From contig CAWIUF010000074.1 of assembly GCA_963839095.1 (NCBI GenBank), positions 215,071-279,070 of the forward strand: a stretch of DNA of 64,000 nt, read 5' to 3'. The translations under genes were made by a program, and so were the position numbers. The stretch is from Palsa-504 sp963839095. GTDB taxonomy: Bacteria; Actinomycetota; Actinomycetes; Streptosporangiales; Streptosporangiaceae. The notes under the pieces were generated by a model, which saw only the letters and a list, made by a program, of their open reading frames with translations, was not told the DNA's origin and made no database searches. This document shows positions 9,437-17,259 of this stretch, piece after piece (position 1 is the stretch's first letter; each line of letters opens with the position of its first letter).

Positions 9437-10314
9437 AGCGGGCGATGATCGAACAGGTCCGCCGGTTCAACCGGGCGGTCACGCAGCGGGCCGGCGCGCT
9501 GGAAGATGCCTTCCTGGCTCGTGGCCGCCCGCTCGGCCAGGCCCGGGTGCTGTGGGAGATCGGCCCGGACGGCCGCGACGTCCGGGACCTGCGGGCCCGG
9601 CTCGGCCTGGACTCCGGGTACCTGAGCAGGCTGCTGCGGGCGCTGGAGCAGGAAGGGATGATCACCGTCGGGGCGAGCGCGACGGACGGAAGGCGAAGGA
9701 CCGCGCGGCTGACCGCCCAGGGCGAGGCCGAACGGGCTGAGTATGACCGCCGTTCCGACGACGCCGCCGCTTCCATGCTCGGCGCGCTCTCCGGGCGCCA
9801 GCGCGAGCGGCTGGTGACCGCCATGGCCGAGGTGGAGCGGCTGCTGGCCGCCTCGGCGGTCGAGATCGGCCTGCGCGACCCGGCCGACCCGGATGCCCGC
9901 CGCTGCCTGCAGGCCTACGTCGACGAGCTGGCCGCGCGGTTCGACGGCGGCTTCGACCCGGACCGGAGCATCTCCGCCGCCGACCACGAGATGACCCCGC
10001 CGGCCGGGGAATTCCTGGTCGCGGTGCTGTACGGCGAGCCGGTGGGCTGCGGCGCGCTGAAATTCCACCCTGGTGCGCCGGCCGAGGTGAAGCGGATGTG
10101 GGTGGCCCCGGCGGCGCGCGGTCTCGGACTGGGCCGCCGGCTGCTGGCCGAACTGGAGGCCCGGGCGGCCGGGCACGGCGTCCGGGTGCTGCGGCTGGAG
10201 ACCAACCGGGCGCTGGCCGAGGCCATCGCGCTGTACCGGGCGGCGGGATACCGCGAGGTGGCGGCGTTCAACGACGAGCCGTACGCGCACCACTGGTTCG
10301 AGAAGGATCTCTAG
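9433..10314 (+). CDS. bifunctional MarR regulator / GNAT acetyltransferase
   Basis: 293-residue fusion. Residues 1-140 form a MarR winged helix (VRDLRARLGLDSGYLSRLLR recognition region, wing ATDGRRRTARLTAQGEAE). Residues about 150-293 form a GNAT domain with VGCGALKFHPGAPAEVKRMW, the CoA loop ARGLGLGRRLLAELEARA and ALYRAAGYREVAAFND. This architecture is known in actinomycetes. The acetylated target is not known. ATG 9433 gives a leaderless gene at the palindrome; ATG 9445 is an alternative with GGAG 6 bases upstream. It diverges from another GNAT gene, and both probably answer to its own DNA-binding domain. Confidence 0.9.
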   Translation: MERAMIEQVRRFNRAVTQRAGALEDAFLARGRPLGQARVLWEIGPDGRDVRDLRARLGLDSGYLSRLLRALEQEGMITVGASATDGRRRTARLTAQGEAERAEYDRRSDDAAASMLGALSGRQRERLVTAMAEVERLLAASAVEIGLRDPADPDARRCLQAYVDELAARFDGGFDPDRSISAADHEMTPPAGEFLVAVLYGEPVGCGALKFHPGAPAEVKRMWVAPAARGLGLGRRLLAELEARAAGHGVRVLRLETNRALAEAIALYRAAGYREVAAFNDEPYAHHWFEKDL

Positions 10315-10319
10315 AGGTT

Positions 10320-10492
10320 GGGGGTGGGGCTGGCGCCGCACATCTCGTGGCCGGATCCGCGCCGAAGGACAGGTGCCGCCCGTTGACGACGAAGCCGCCC
10401 GCGATGGTCCCGGCGCTGGCCAGCGTGGCCGCGACGGCCTGGTCGGTCCGGGCGAATGCGCTGATGAACAGCGGATGTCGATCCGGCGAATG
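10320..10492 (-). pseudogene. possible remnant of a purple acid phosphatase N-terminus
   Basis: Reading the minus strand gives FISAFARTDQAVAATLAS, then GGFVVNGRHLSFGADPAT. This resembles the N-terminal edge of actinobacterial purple acid phosphatases (GRHLxFGxDP), but the frame then loses similarity and stops. There is no start codon in a sensible place and no metallophosphatase core. It may be the scar of a deleted gene. Similarity is from memory of the family only. Confidence 0.3.
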
Positions 10493-10509
10493 TTGGCCGC
10501 GTCCGGGCG

Positions 10510-10881
10510 ATGACTCCCGGGCGGGTCGCGCGTCATAAGAGCGTGAACGAAGCCGTGCAGGGCTACATCGACACGATCGACCCGGCCTACCGTCCGCTGT
10601 TCGACCAGGTCCACGAGCTGATCATGGCCGCGCACCCCGACGCCGACCTGGTGCTGTCCTACCAGATGCCGACGTACAAGGTGGGCAAGCGCAGGCTCTA
10701 CGTCGGCGTCTGGCAGCACGGGATCTCGCTCTACGGCTGGCCGCAGGACCGCGACGGCGGCTTCACCGAGCGCCATCCCGAACTGCGCAGCGGCAAGGCC
10801 ACGATCAGGCTGCGGCCCCAGGACGCGGCCGCCCTCGCCGACGGCGAACTCCTCGCCCTGGTCAGGGCCGCACTGGACTAG
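10510..10881 (+). CDS. DUF1801 family protein
   Basis: 123-residue small cytoplasmic protein of the DUF1801/YdhG-like fold, sometimes annotated as iron chaperone on weak grounds. Visible are VNEAVQGYIDTIDPAYRPLF, ADLVLSYQMPTYKVGKRRLY, GVWQHGISLYGWPQD and a C-terminal ATIRLRPQDAAAL segment. The order of these blocks is that of the family. ATG 10510 is taken as start, though GTG 10543 just before the domain is possible. It stands alone between the MarR-GNAT gene and a TetR gene. Function unknown. Confidence 0.82.
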   Translation: MTPGRVARHKSVNEAVQGYIDTIDPAYRPLFDQVHELIMAAHPDADLVLSYQMPTYKVGKRRLYVGVWQHGISLYGWPQDRDGGFTERHPELRSGKATIRLRPQDAAALADGELLALVRAALD

Positions 10882-10952
10882 CGGCCCGGACGGAGCCAGC
10901 AGCATCGGATTTAATACCTGATGTCAGTCACTGCATCATATGAGGTCGGACT

Positions 10953-11561
10953 ATGGGACGGTGGGAGCCGGACGCGCGCGGACGGCTGGAGCGGGCGGCG
11001 CTGGAGCTCTTCGTCGAGCGCGGCTACGAGCAGGCCACGGTGACCGAGATCGCCCGGCGGGCGGGCCTGGCCCAGCGGACGTTCTTCCGGCACTTCGCCG
11101 ACAAGCGCGAGGTCCTGTTCTCGGGCGCCCGCACGCAGCAGGAGTACCTGGTGAGCGCGGTCGCGCGGGCCCCGGACGCGGCGACGCCGATCGACGCGGT
11201 CGACGCCGCCCTGGAGGCCGCGGCCGCCGAACTCCAGGAGCGCGGCGAGTACGCCCGGCAGCGCCAGGCCGTCATCGCCGCGAACCCGGAACTGCACGAG
11301 CGCGAGCTGATCAAGCTCGCCTCGCTCGCCGCCGCGATCGCCGACGCGCTGCGCGGGCGCGGGGTCACCGACCCGGCCGCGAGCCTGGCCGCCGAGGCCG
11401 GGATCGCCGTCTACAAGATCTCGTTCGAGCGCTGGGTCAGCGAGCCGGGACCGCAGGACCTGCCGGGGCTCATCCGGAAGTCGTTCGGCGAGCTCCGAGA
11501 GGTGACCGCCGGCGCGGCGGCGTTACCGGGCGACAACGGCGTGACGAGGGCCGCGGCTTAA
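10953..11561 (+). CDS. TetR family transcriptional regulator
   Basis: 202-residue repressor. The N-terminal DNA-binding domain is clear: ALELFVERGYEQATVTEIAR, then RAGLAQRTFFRHFADKREVL, with the FFRHFADK recognition helix end typical of TetR. The ligand domain (about 60-190) is alanine-rich and not diagnostic. No neighbour is divergently arranged, so the regulated gene is unknown; the following genes are 40 bp downstream on the same strand. The start ATG 10953 fits the family N-terminus. Confidence 0.9.
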   Translation: MGRWEPDARGRLERAALELFVERGYEQATVTEIARRAGLAQRTFFRHFADKREVLFSGARTQQEYLVSAVARAPDAATPIDAVDAALEAAAAELQERGEYARQRQAVIAANPELHERELIKLASLAAAIADALRGRGVTDPAASLAAEAGIAVYKISFERWVSEPGPQDLPGLIRKSFGELREVTAGAAALPGDNGVTRAAA

Positions 11562-11601
11562 CCAGGCGACGGCCCGGTGACGCGAGACTAGCCTGGCGGA
11601 C

Positions 11602-12292
11602 ATGGCGACGTGGGACGAGCTCAGGCGGGCCCTGGCGCGGCTGGACGAGGAGCGGCCGGGCATCTTGATGCTCTCCCCCGATCTCAGCGGCGGCGAAGCC
11701 GGCGAGCCGCCGTACCAGATCGGCCTGGCCGCCTGGGGCGCAGGAGGCGGCGGGCGAGCTCTGGCGGCGGTTCGGCGACCAGGTGGACCTGCGGGTCGGG
11801 GCGCTGCCGTACCCGCCGGAACGCCAGGCCGCCGATGGCCTGCCGTCACCATCAGGGGCGCCTGAGCGGCCCGCGCTGCTCGATCCCGCGCAAGCCGAGG
11901 CCGAGCTGGACGGGCCGGCCGTGGTCCGCTCCGGACACACCCTGGACCACGTGCTGCTGATCCGCGACCGGTCCGGCGCCGGGCTGGCGATCGCGACCAA
12001 CGGGCGCCTCACGGCCAGTGTCGTCGACCTGGCCGCCGGCGACGTGGTGGGCGGGTTCGCCGGCTGGCAGACGCTGCCGGGCGTCGTGTTCCGGGTGCCG
12101 CCAGGCGGAACCGGGCGGATCCCGCTGCTCATCGGCACGGCCAGCGCGGACGAGCGGCTCGGCTACACGGTGCCGCCGGGCGACTGGGGCGTCGAGGCCA
12201 CGCTGACCTTCCTCGCGGACGCGGATGCCCCGCTGAGCCGGGATCAGGTCAGCCGGCGGACCCCGGTGCTGCCGCTCACGATCACCGCCTGA
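11602..12292 (+). CDS. hypothetical protein, one frameshift near 11737
   Basis: Not recognised. The first part (MATWDELRRALARLDEERPG to PPYQIGLAAW) is read in one frame and the rest (AGELWRRFGDQVDLRVGALP to RRTPVLPLTITA) in another. Removing one G from the GGGG at 11735-11738 joins them smoothly as AAWAQEAAGELWRRF. The complete protein would be about 229 residues. It has a helical N-terminus, a central DHVLLIRDRSGAGLAIATNG, and a strand-rich C-terminal half ending in a predicted beta domain (VPPGDWGVEATLTF). No signal peptide or membrane segment. It follows the TetR gene by 40 bp and may be co-transcribed. Confidence 0.6.
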
Positions 12293-12365
12293 CCGGCGGG
12301 CTCGGTTCTCGCTGGCCTGCGGGGGGCTCGCCGGGCAACGGGCTCGGGCCTTGCGGGGCGACGTT

Positions 12366-12383
12366 GGTTGCTCTAGAGTAACC
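12366..12383. promoter_or_regulatory. near-perfect 18-bp palindrome before arsR-type gene
   Basis: GGTTGCTCTAGAGTAACC is symmetric except for one base pair per arm. It lies 7 bp before ATG 12391, a position that suits an autoregulatory ArsR-family operator, and GTAACC is repeated just downstream within the coding start. Confidence 0.5.
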
Positions 12384-12390
12384 GTTGCTT

Positions 12391-12708
12391 ATGAGTAACC
12401 AATCAGCGGACGCCGTGTTCGACGCGCTGGGCGAGCCGGTGCGCCGCCGGATCCTGGAGCTGCTGCGCGACGGGCCGACGCCGGTGGGCCGGCTGGCCGA
12501 CCGGCTGCCGGTCGGCCGGCCCGCGGTCAGCAAGCACCTGCGGGTGCTGAGCGACGCGGGGCTGATCGAGCACCGCAGCGCCGGCACCAGGAACCTGTAC
12601 GCGCTGGCCCCGGACGGGATGGCGATCGCGCAGCAGTGGCTGGTCCGGACCTGGGACACCGCCCTGGCCGCCTACGCCGCCGAGGTGAAGAGGAGGGGGC
12701 CGAGGTGA
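12391..12708 (+). CDS. ArsR family transcriptional regulator
   Basis: 105-residue winged-helix regulator of the metal-free ArsR/SmtB branch that usually accompanies AHSA1-type proteins. FDALGEPVRRRILELLRDGP, VGRLADRLPVGRPAVSKHLR (recognition helix) and GLIEHRSAGTRNLYALAPDG are plain; no CxC or other metal-binding cysteines occur. ATG 12391 is chosen over TTG 12385. Its last codons lie in a 20-bp tandem duplication (12681-12720), the second copy of which provides the stop. The SRPBCC gene starts 15 bp later, so the pair is an operon in the common ArsR-AHSA1 arrangement. Confidence 0.92.
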   Translation: MSNQSADAVFDALGEPVRRRILELLRDGPTPVGRLADRLPVGRPAVSKHLRVLSDAGLIEHRSAGTRNLYALAPDGMAIAQQWLVRTWDTALAAYAAEVKRRGPR

Positions 12709-12720
12709 AGAGGAGGGGCC
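12681..12720 (+). repeat. 20-bp tandem duplication across the arsR stop
   Basis: The unit CGAGGTGAAGAGGAGGGGGC occurs twice (12681-12700 and 12701-12720, 19 of 20 identical). The length is not a multiple of three, so the second copy is read in a new frame and ends arsR at TGA 12706-12708. The same copy carries the AAGAGGAGGGG that serves the next gene as ribosome-binding site. Confidence 0.85.
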
Positions 12721-12723
12721 GGG

Positions 12724-13536
12724 ATGGGGGAGAAAAACCGAGGCGCGGAGGAGATGCCAGTGACTGCCGTCCCGCCGATCCGCCGGGAGATCGTGGTGGA
12801 GGCGGAGCCGGCCGTCGCGTTCGAGGTGTTCACCGAGGGGATCGGGCAGTGGTGGCCGCTGGGCGAGTTCAGCGTGCACGGCCAGGACGCAACGGTGTCG
12901 TTCACCGAGTCGCCCGCGGGGTCGTTCGACGGCGGGCAGATCATCGAACGGTCGGCGGACGGGGTAACGGCGGTCTGGGGCACCGTGACCCGATGGGAGC
13001 CGCCGGACGCGGTGGCGTTCAGCTGGCATCCGGGCCAGCCCGCCGAACGGGCCAGCTACGTGCTGGTCACCTTTGCCGCCGCGGAAGCCGGGCAGACGCT
13101 GGTCCGGCTGGAGCACACCGGCTGGGAGGCCTTCGCGGACCCGGTCGCGGCCCGGGCCGAATACGACCACGGCTGGCCACTGGTGCTCGATCGATACGCT
13201 GGTCAGGTGGCCAGCGGCGCCGATGATGAAGAGGACACCTGGGTGGCGCTGATGCACCGGCCGGGTCCGGAGGCGCCGCCGACCGGGTCGCTGTTCGAGG
13301 ATCCGCGCTTCGGCCAGCACGTGGCGTTCCTGAACCGGATGCGCGAGGCGGGCTACCTCATCCTGGCGGGGCCGCTCGGGGACGCCGACGGGGAGGGCAT
13401 GACGGTCCTGCGGTTGCCTGGCCGCGGGCGGCTAGGGGACGCGACCCGGCTCGCGACCGAGGACGACAGCAGCGTGGCGAGCGGGTTCTTCAACGTCACC
13501 GTCAGGCCGTGGCGGGTGGTGATGAGGGGGGCGTGA
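12724..13536 (+). CDS. SRPBCC (AHSA1-like) domain fused to a YCII-related domain
   Basis: 270 residues. The N-terminal START-like ligand-binding fold runs from about REIVVEAEPAVAFEVFTEGI through GQWWPLGEFSVHG and AVWGTVTRWEPPDAVAFSWH to HTGWEAFADPVAARAEYDHG. After a short acidic linker, residues about 175-270 (WVALMHRPGPEAPPTG, FGQHVAFLNRMREAGYLILA, GPLGDADGEGMTVLRLP) look like a YCII/YciI-type alpha-beta domain. Each domain is common alone, while the fusion is less so. Function of both is undefined (possible small-hydrophobic ligand binding). It is coupled to the arsR gene. Its 3' end overlaps the convergent response regulator by 184 bp. Confidence 0.85.
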   Translation: MGEKNRGAEEMPVTAVPPIRREIVVEAEPAVAFEVFTEGIGQWWPLGEFSVHGQDATVSFTESPAGSFDGGQIIERSADGVTAVWGTVTRWEPPDAVAFSWHPGQPAERASYVLVTFAAAEAGQTLVRLEHTGWEAFADPVAARAEYDHGWPLVLDRYAGQVASGADDEEDTWVALMHRPGPEAPPTGSLFEDPRFGQHVAFLNRMREAGYLILAGPLGDADGEGMTVLRLPGRGRLGDATRLATEDDSSVASGFFNVTVRPWRVVMRGA

Positions 13537-14240
13537 CAGGCACCCGTTCGGTATAAGTTTTTTGGTTGTTCGGCGTAGCCGTGCTGGTAGGCGTAGTGCA
13601 TGGCCTGACTGCGGTCGCGGGAGCCGGTCTTGGCGAAGATCCGGTTGACGTGGGTCTTGACCGTCGCCTCGCTGACGAACAGGGCCCGCGCGATCTCCCG
13701 GTTGGACTTGCCCCCGGCGATCAGGCGGAGCACTTCGGACTCGCGCGGGGTGAGGTCGCCCTCGTCCGGCCCGGCGGATGGCCCGGTGCCGCCTGCCGGG
13801 GCCGCGGGCGCGCGGACGGCCGCGGACAGCAGCCGCTGCTGGACCTCCGGGTCGAGTATCGCCTGGCCGGCCGCGGCGGCCAGCACGGCCCGGCCGATCT
13901 CGGCCCGGGTGGCATCCTTGGTCAGGTAGCCGAGCGCGCCGGCCCGCAGCGCGCCGATGATCGATTCGTCGTCGGCGTAGGTGGTCAGCACCACTACCTG
14001 GGTGCGCGGGTAGCTGGCGCGGACGCGGCGGGTGGCCTCGACCCCGTCGCAGCCCGGCATGTTCAGGTCCATGAGCACGACCTGCGGGTCGTTGGCGGCG
14101 ACGGCCTCGACCGCGGCTTCGCCGTCGTCCGCCTCGCCGATTACGGTGATGCCGGGCACGGTGTCGAGCAGCAGCACCAGGCCCTCACGGACGGCGGACT
14201 GGTCGTCGGCGACGACGACGGTCACCGGGTTCTCGGTCAT
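13353..14240 (-). CDS. NarL/LuxR-type response regulator with anomalous C-terminal extension
   Basis: 295 residues as read. Receiver domain: VVVADDQSAVREGLVLLLDT, phospho-acceptor in VVLMDLNMPGCDG, conserved TTYADDESI and YLTKDA (Lys). The LuxR helix-turn-helix is LTPRESEVLRLIAGGKSNRE and VSEATVKTHVNRIFAKTG. Family proteins normally end about HYAYQHGYA; here the frame continues about 70 codons, antisense to the SRPBCC gene. An A6 run on the coding strand just after that point (13558-13563 region) suggests a lost or gained base that removed the normal stop. The start ATG overlaps the stop of the kinase gene (ATGA), so the pair is translationally coupled. Confidence 0.9.
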   Translation of the reverse strand: MTENPVTVVVADDQSAVREGLVLLLDTVPGITVIGEADDGEAAVEAVAANDPQVVLMDLNMPGCDGVEATRRVRASYPRTQVVVLTTYADDESIIGALRAGALGYLTKDATRAEIGRAVLAAAAGQAILDPEVQQRLLSAAVRAPAAPAGGTGPSAGPDEGDLTPRESEVLRLIAGGKSNREIARALFVSEATVKTHVNRIFAKTGSRDRSQAMHYAYQHGYAEQPKNLYRTGACHAPLITTRHGLTVTLKNPLATLLSSSVASRVASPSRPRPGNRRTVMPSPSASPSGPARMR

Positions 14241-15445
14241 GTTGGAATTGTGAGGTCGATGCGCCAGGTGCCGTCGGCCGGCCCCGTCTCGAGGGTGCCG
14301 CCGGCCAGGGCGGCGCGCTCCTTCAGGCCGGTCAGGCCGGCGCCGGCGCCGGTTTCGGCCAGCGGGCCTCGTTCGCCGGCCGGGGGCAGCGGGTTGACGA
14401 CGCTGACCGCGACCTGGGCGCGCTCGAAGCGCAGGCTCAGGTTCACCGGCAGGCCGGGCGCGTGCTTGCGCGCGTTGGTCAGTCCTTCCTGCGCGGTCCG
14501 GTAGGCGACCTGGACGGCCTGCGCGGACAGCGGGCGCGGCTCGCCGGTGATGGTCAGGTTGATGGTCGCGTCGCCGTCCGCCTGGAACTGGGCGGCCAGC
14601 GACCCCAGCTGGTCGGGTAGCGGGGCCGCGTCCTCGCGCAGGGCCAGGATGGCCCGGCGGGCCTGGGCCAGGCCCTCGCGGGTCAGCGTCCCGGCTCGTT
14701 CGACGCACTCGATCGCCTTGGCCAGCTCGGCGTTGTCCTTGGGGAGGGTTTCCGCGGTCAGGAGGCCTTCGGCGGCTTGCAGGTTGACCGACACCGCGGC
14801 CAGCGAGTGGGCCAGGACGTCGTGGATGTCGCGGGCGATCCGGGCTCGTTCGGCCAGCGCGGCCGCCTGGGTTTCCGCTTCCCGGGCGCGGCGGGTCTCG
14901 GCCAGGGTGCGCTCGGCTTGTTCGGCCCGGACCAGGTACTCGCGGCGGGTCATGGCCACGCTCCAGAACCCGGCGTACGCGAACGGGAAGCCGAGCACGA
15001 CCCCGGTCGCGTCGTTGCCGATCAGCGCCGTGATCAGGAACGAGGCCAGGGTCCCGGCCAGGATGCCCAGTGAGGCGCTGGTTTTCAGCCGGACCGCCGC
15101 GCTGAAGGTGGCCGCGCAGCCGACGGCGATGGCCGGGCTGAACTCCGACGCCCCGGCCAGCACGCCGCCCGCCACCGCCATCACGGCCAGGCTGGCCAGG
15201 CTGAGCGCACGCCGCTGCCCGGTGGCGCCGGACAGCAGCCAGGCGATCCAGCCCACGCTGGACAGGGCGAGCGTAATCGCGATCGTCACGCCGCGCGGCC
15301 CCGGCGTGCCCGGACCCGGGTGGGCCAGCGAGACGCTGACGATGACCGCGATCAGGCCGAAGGCCCGGATGACGTCGATCAGCCGGGCCACGCTGACGAC
15401 GCGGTTCCCGCTGACCGGGTCCCAGCGCGTCGCGAATCCGAACAT
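14237..15445 (-). CDS. sensor histidine kinase, NarL-partner (HPK7) type
   Basis: 402-residue membrane kinase; an upstream ATG (15511) would add 22 residues. Around six hydrophobic segments occupy residues 15-175 (for example LIDVIRAFGLIAVIVSVSLA and LASFLITALIGND), with no large extracellular sensor loop. A dimerisation helix with ARIARDIHDVLAHSLAAVSV holds the phospho-histidine, followed by the HATPase_c region VQVAYRTAQEGLTNARKHAP (N box) and ETGAGAGLTGLKERAALAGG (G box). Overlap with the downstream regulator by 4 bp. The divergent membrane-protein gene at 15656 is a likely target of the pair. Stimulus unknown. Confidence 0.92.
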   Translation of the reverse strand: MFGFATRWDPVSGNRVVSVARLIDVIRAFGLIAVIVSVSLAHPGPGTPGPRGVTIAITLALSSVGWIAWLLSGATGQRRALSLASLAVMAVAGGVLAGASEFSPAIAVGCAATFSAAVRLKTSASLGILAGTLASFLITALIGNDATGVVLGFPFAYAGFWSVAMTRREYLVRAEQAERTLAETRRAREAETQAAALAERARIARDIHDVLAHSLAAVSVNLQAAEGLLTAETLPKDNAELAKAIECVERAGTLTREGLAQARRAILALREDAAPLPDQLGSLAAQFQADGDATINLTITGEPRPLSAQAVQVAYRTAQEGLTNARKHAPGLPVNLSLRFERAQVAVSVVNPLPPAGERGPLAETGAGAGLTGLKERAALAGGTLETGPADGTWRIDLTIPT

Positions 15446-15655
15446 GGATATCAACGTAGCTCTTGGCGGCGCCCGGGAGCCGGGCCGGGCGGGTTGACCC
15501 TGGGTGGACATCGGGTGGAGACCGGCGGCCGCTGATCCGTTCCACCCCTGGTCAAGCCGTAGGCCGACGCGGTTCCAACCGGCTCGTTCCTAGCGTGGAG
15601 GACATCAGCACAACGTCACATCGAGCCTCACCAAGGCCTTATCAAGGAGTTCGAA

Positions 15656-16198
15656 ATGGACGCCAGCGTCTGGATCCTCAACCTCGTTATCCTGGCCGTC
15701 GTCCTGGTCAGCGACCTCGGCACGCGCAAGGTCGGCCGGATGCGGCTGCTGCGCCCGTTCATCACCGCCGCGATCATCGTCCCGTTCTTCATCAAGGGCG
15801 CCGCGACGTCGGGCAACGGCCTGGCCCTGGAGATCGGCGGGGCGGCGGCCGGGATCGCCCTCGGCATCCTCGCCGCCGCGCTGATCCGGGTGCGCTACGA
15901 CGCGCCGTCCGGCCGGGCGGTGTCGCACGCGGGCCTGCCGTACGCGCTGGTCTGGGTCGTGGTGGTGGCCGGGCGGCTGTACTTCGCGTATGGCGCCGAC
16001 CACGTGTTCGGCCGTCAGCTGGGCAGCTGGCTGGTCACCACGCAGATCACCGTGGGCGCCCTGACCGACAGCCTCATCTTCCTGTCCATCGCCATGCTGC
16101 TGGCCCGCACCGGGATCCTCGCGGCCAAGGCCAGGACGGCTGCCGCCCGGGGGCGCGACGCCGGGATCACGGCCAGGAGCACGGTCAGCGCTCGCTGA
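15656..16198 (+). CDS. four-helix integral membrane protein, unknown function
   Basis: 180 residues with about four or five membrane segments: VWILNLVILAVVLVSDLG, LLRPFITAAIIVPFFIKG, GGAAAGIALGILAAALIRV, LPYALVWVVVVAGRLYFAYG and TDSLIFLSIAMLLAR. The C-terminal tail is short and basic. It resembles DUF1453-like small membrane proteins found beside actinobacterial two-component systems, but this match is from general appearance only. It is divergent from the histidine kinase and ends at a strong terminator hairpin, so it is probably a single-gene transcript. AAGGAG lies upstream of ATG 15656. Confidence 0.75.
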   Translation: MDASVWILNLVILAVVLVSDLGTRKVGRMRLLRPFITAAIIVPFFIKGAATSGNGLALEIGGAAAGIALGILAAALIRVRYDAPSGRAVSHAGLPYALVWVVVVAGRLYFAYGADHVFGRQLGSWLVTTQITVGALTDSLIFLSIAMLLARTGILAAKARTAAARGRDAGITARSTVSAR

Positions 16199-16212
16199 TT
16201 TTGGACGGGGGC

Positions 16213-16247
16213 GTGCCCCGCGAGTCCGGTTGGGACTCGCGGGGCAC
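16213..16247 (+). terminator. strong stem-loop terminator
   Basis: Perfect 15-bp stem GTGCCCCGCGAGTCC / GGACTCGCGGGGCAC with a 5-base loop GGTTG, 14 bp after the membrane-protein stop codon. It is followed by TTCG rather than a U tract. Confidence 0.85.
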
Positions 16248-16278
16248 CTTCGTGTTGGCCTTGGCTAGCCTTGGTCAG

Positions 16279-17235
16279 ATGGCACCGCTGAAGTTCGGAC
16301 TGGTCGGCACGGGTCACTGGGCTCAGATCGCGCACGCGCCCGCGCTGGCCACGACGGAGGACATCGCGCTGACGGCGGTGTGGGGGCGGGATCCGGCGGC
16401 CGCGGCCGCGCTGGCCTCGGCTCATGGCGCTACTCCTTACTCCCCTGCTTCCTCGGCCGGGGATATCGCCGCGTTCCTGGACGCGGTGGACGGGGTCGCG
16501 TTCGCCGTGCCGCCGGACGTGCAGGCGCCGATCGCGATTACCGCGGCCCGGGCGGGCAAGCACCTGATGCTGGAGAAGCCGCTGGCTCTTTCTCCGGCCG
16601 CGGAGGACGAACTGGTGACGGCGGTCGGCGAGAGCGGCGTCGCGTCGGTCGTCTTCTTCACCTTCAGGTTCCGGACGGACATCCGGGCCTGGCTGGCCGA
16701 GGTGACCGCGCGGGGCGGCTGGATGGGCGGGCTGACCGGGTGGTTCGGCGATTCGCTGATGGAATCCAGCCCGTTCAACACGCCGTGGCGGCGCGACAAG
16801 GGCGCGTTGTGGGACATCGCCCCGCACGCGGTCTCGCTGCTGTGGGTCGCCCTCGGGCCGGTCATCGCGGTGACCGCCGACGCGGGGCCGGCCGACGTCA
16901 GCCACCTGATCCTGCACCATGAGGGCGGGACGAGCAGCACGATCACCGTGTCGCAGCACGGGGGGGCGGCCGCGGGCTTCGAGACGTACCTGTGGGGGCC
17001 GTCCGGCCGGTCGGTGGTGCCAGTTGGATCGGGCGACCCGGTTCCGCCGCTGCGGGTCGCGCTGGGTGAGCTGGCGGGCAATATTCGTTCGGGGCAGACG
17101 GCGCATCCGTGTGACGCGAGCTTCGGCCGGGATGTCGGTCGTGTCATTTCCGAGGCGCAACGGCAGCTGGATGCCCGGAAACTTGAAGGCGCAGCGGCAG
17201 GTGAACGCCCGGAATCGCATCATCTGTCTCGGTAG
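16279..17235 (+). CDS. Gfo/Idh/MocA family oxidoreductase
   Basis: 318-residue NAD(P)-dependent dehydrogenase, probably acting on a sugar or cyclitol. The dinucleotide fold opens with KFGLVGTGHWAQIAHAPALA (GxGxxA-like). The conserved HLMLEKPLAL (EKP motif, lysine catalytic) is at about residues 95-104. The C-terminal alpha-beta domain includes WRRDKGALWDIAPHAVSLLW with the GALxDxxxH signature (Asp and His near the active site). Length is a little below the family's usual 330-350. It stands alone between a terminator and the toxin-antitoxin pair. Substrate cannot be predicted. Confidence 0.9.
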   Translation: MAPLKFGLVGTGHWAQIAHAPALATTEDIALTAVWGRDPAAAAALASAHGATPYSPASSAGDIAAFLDAVDGVAFAVPPDVQAPIAITAARAGKHLMLEKPLALSPAAEDELVTAVGESGVASVVFFTFRFRTDIRAWLAEVTARGGWMGGLTGWFGDSLMESSPFNTPWRRDKGALWDIAPHAVSLLWVALGPVIAVTADAGPADVSHLILHHEGGTSSTITVSQHGGAAAGFETYLWGPSGRSVVPVGSGDPVPPLRVALGELAGNIRSGQTAHPCDASFGRDVGRVISEAQRQLDARKLEGAAAGERPESHHLSR

Positions 17236-17250
17236 CATCCGTCGTGCTAC
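17232..17250. promoter_or_regulatory. small inverted repeat before the antitoxin gene
   Basis: GTAGCA and TGCTAC form 6-bp arms with a 7-base spacer, ending 9 bp before ATG 17260. The first arm is part of GTAGCATCCG, which recurs twice after the toxin gene. This is a candidate site for autoregulation by the antitoxin. Confidence 0.35.
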
Positions 17251-17259
17251 GGTGGCACG

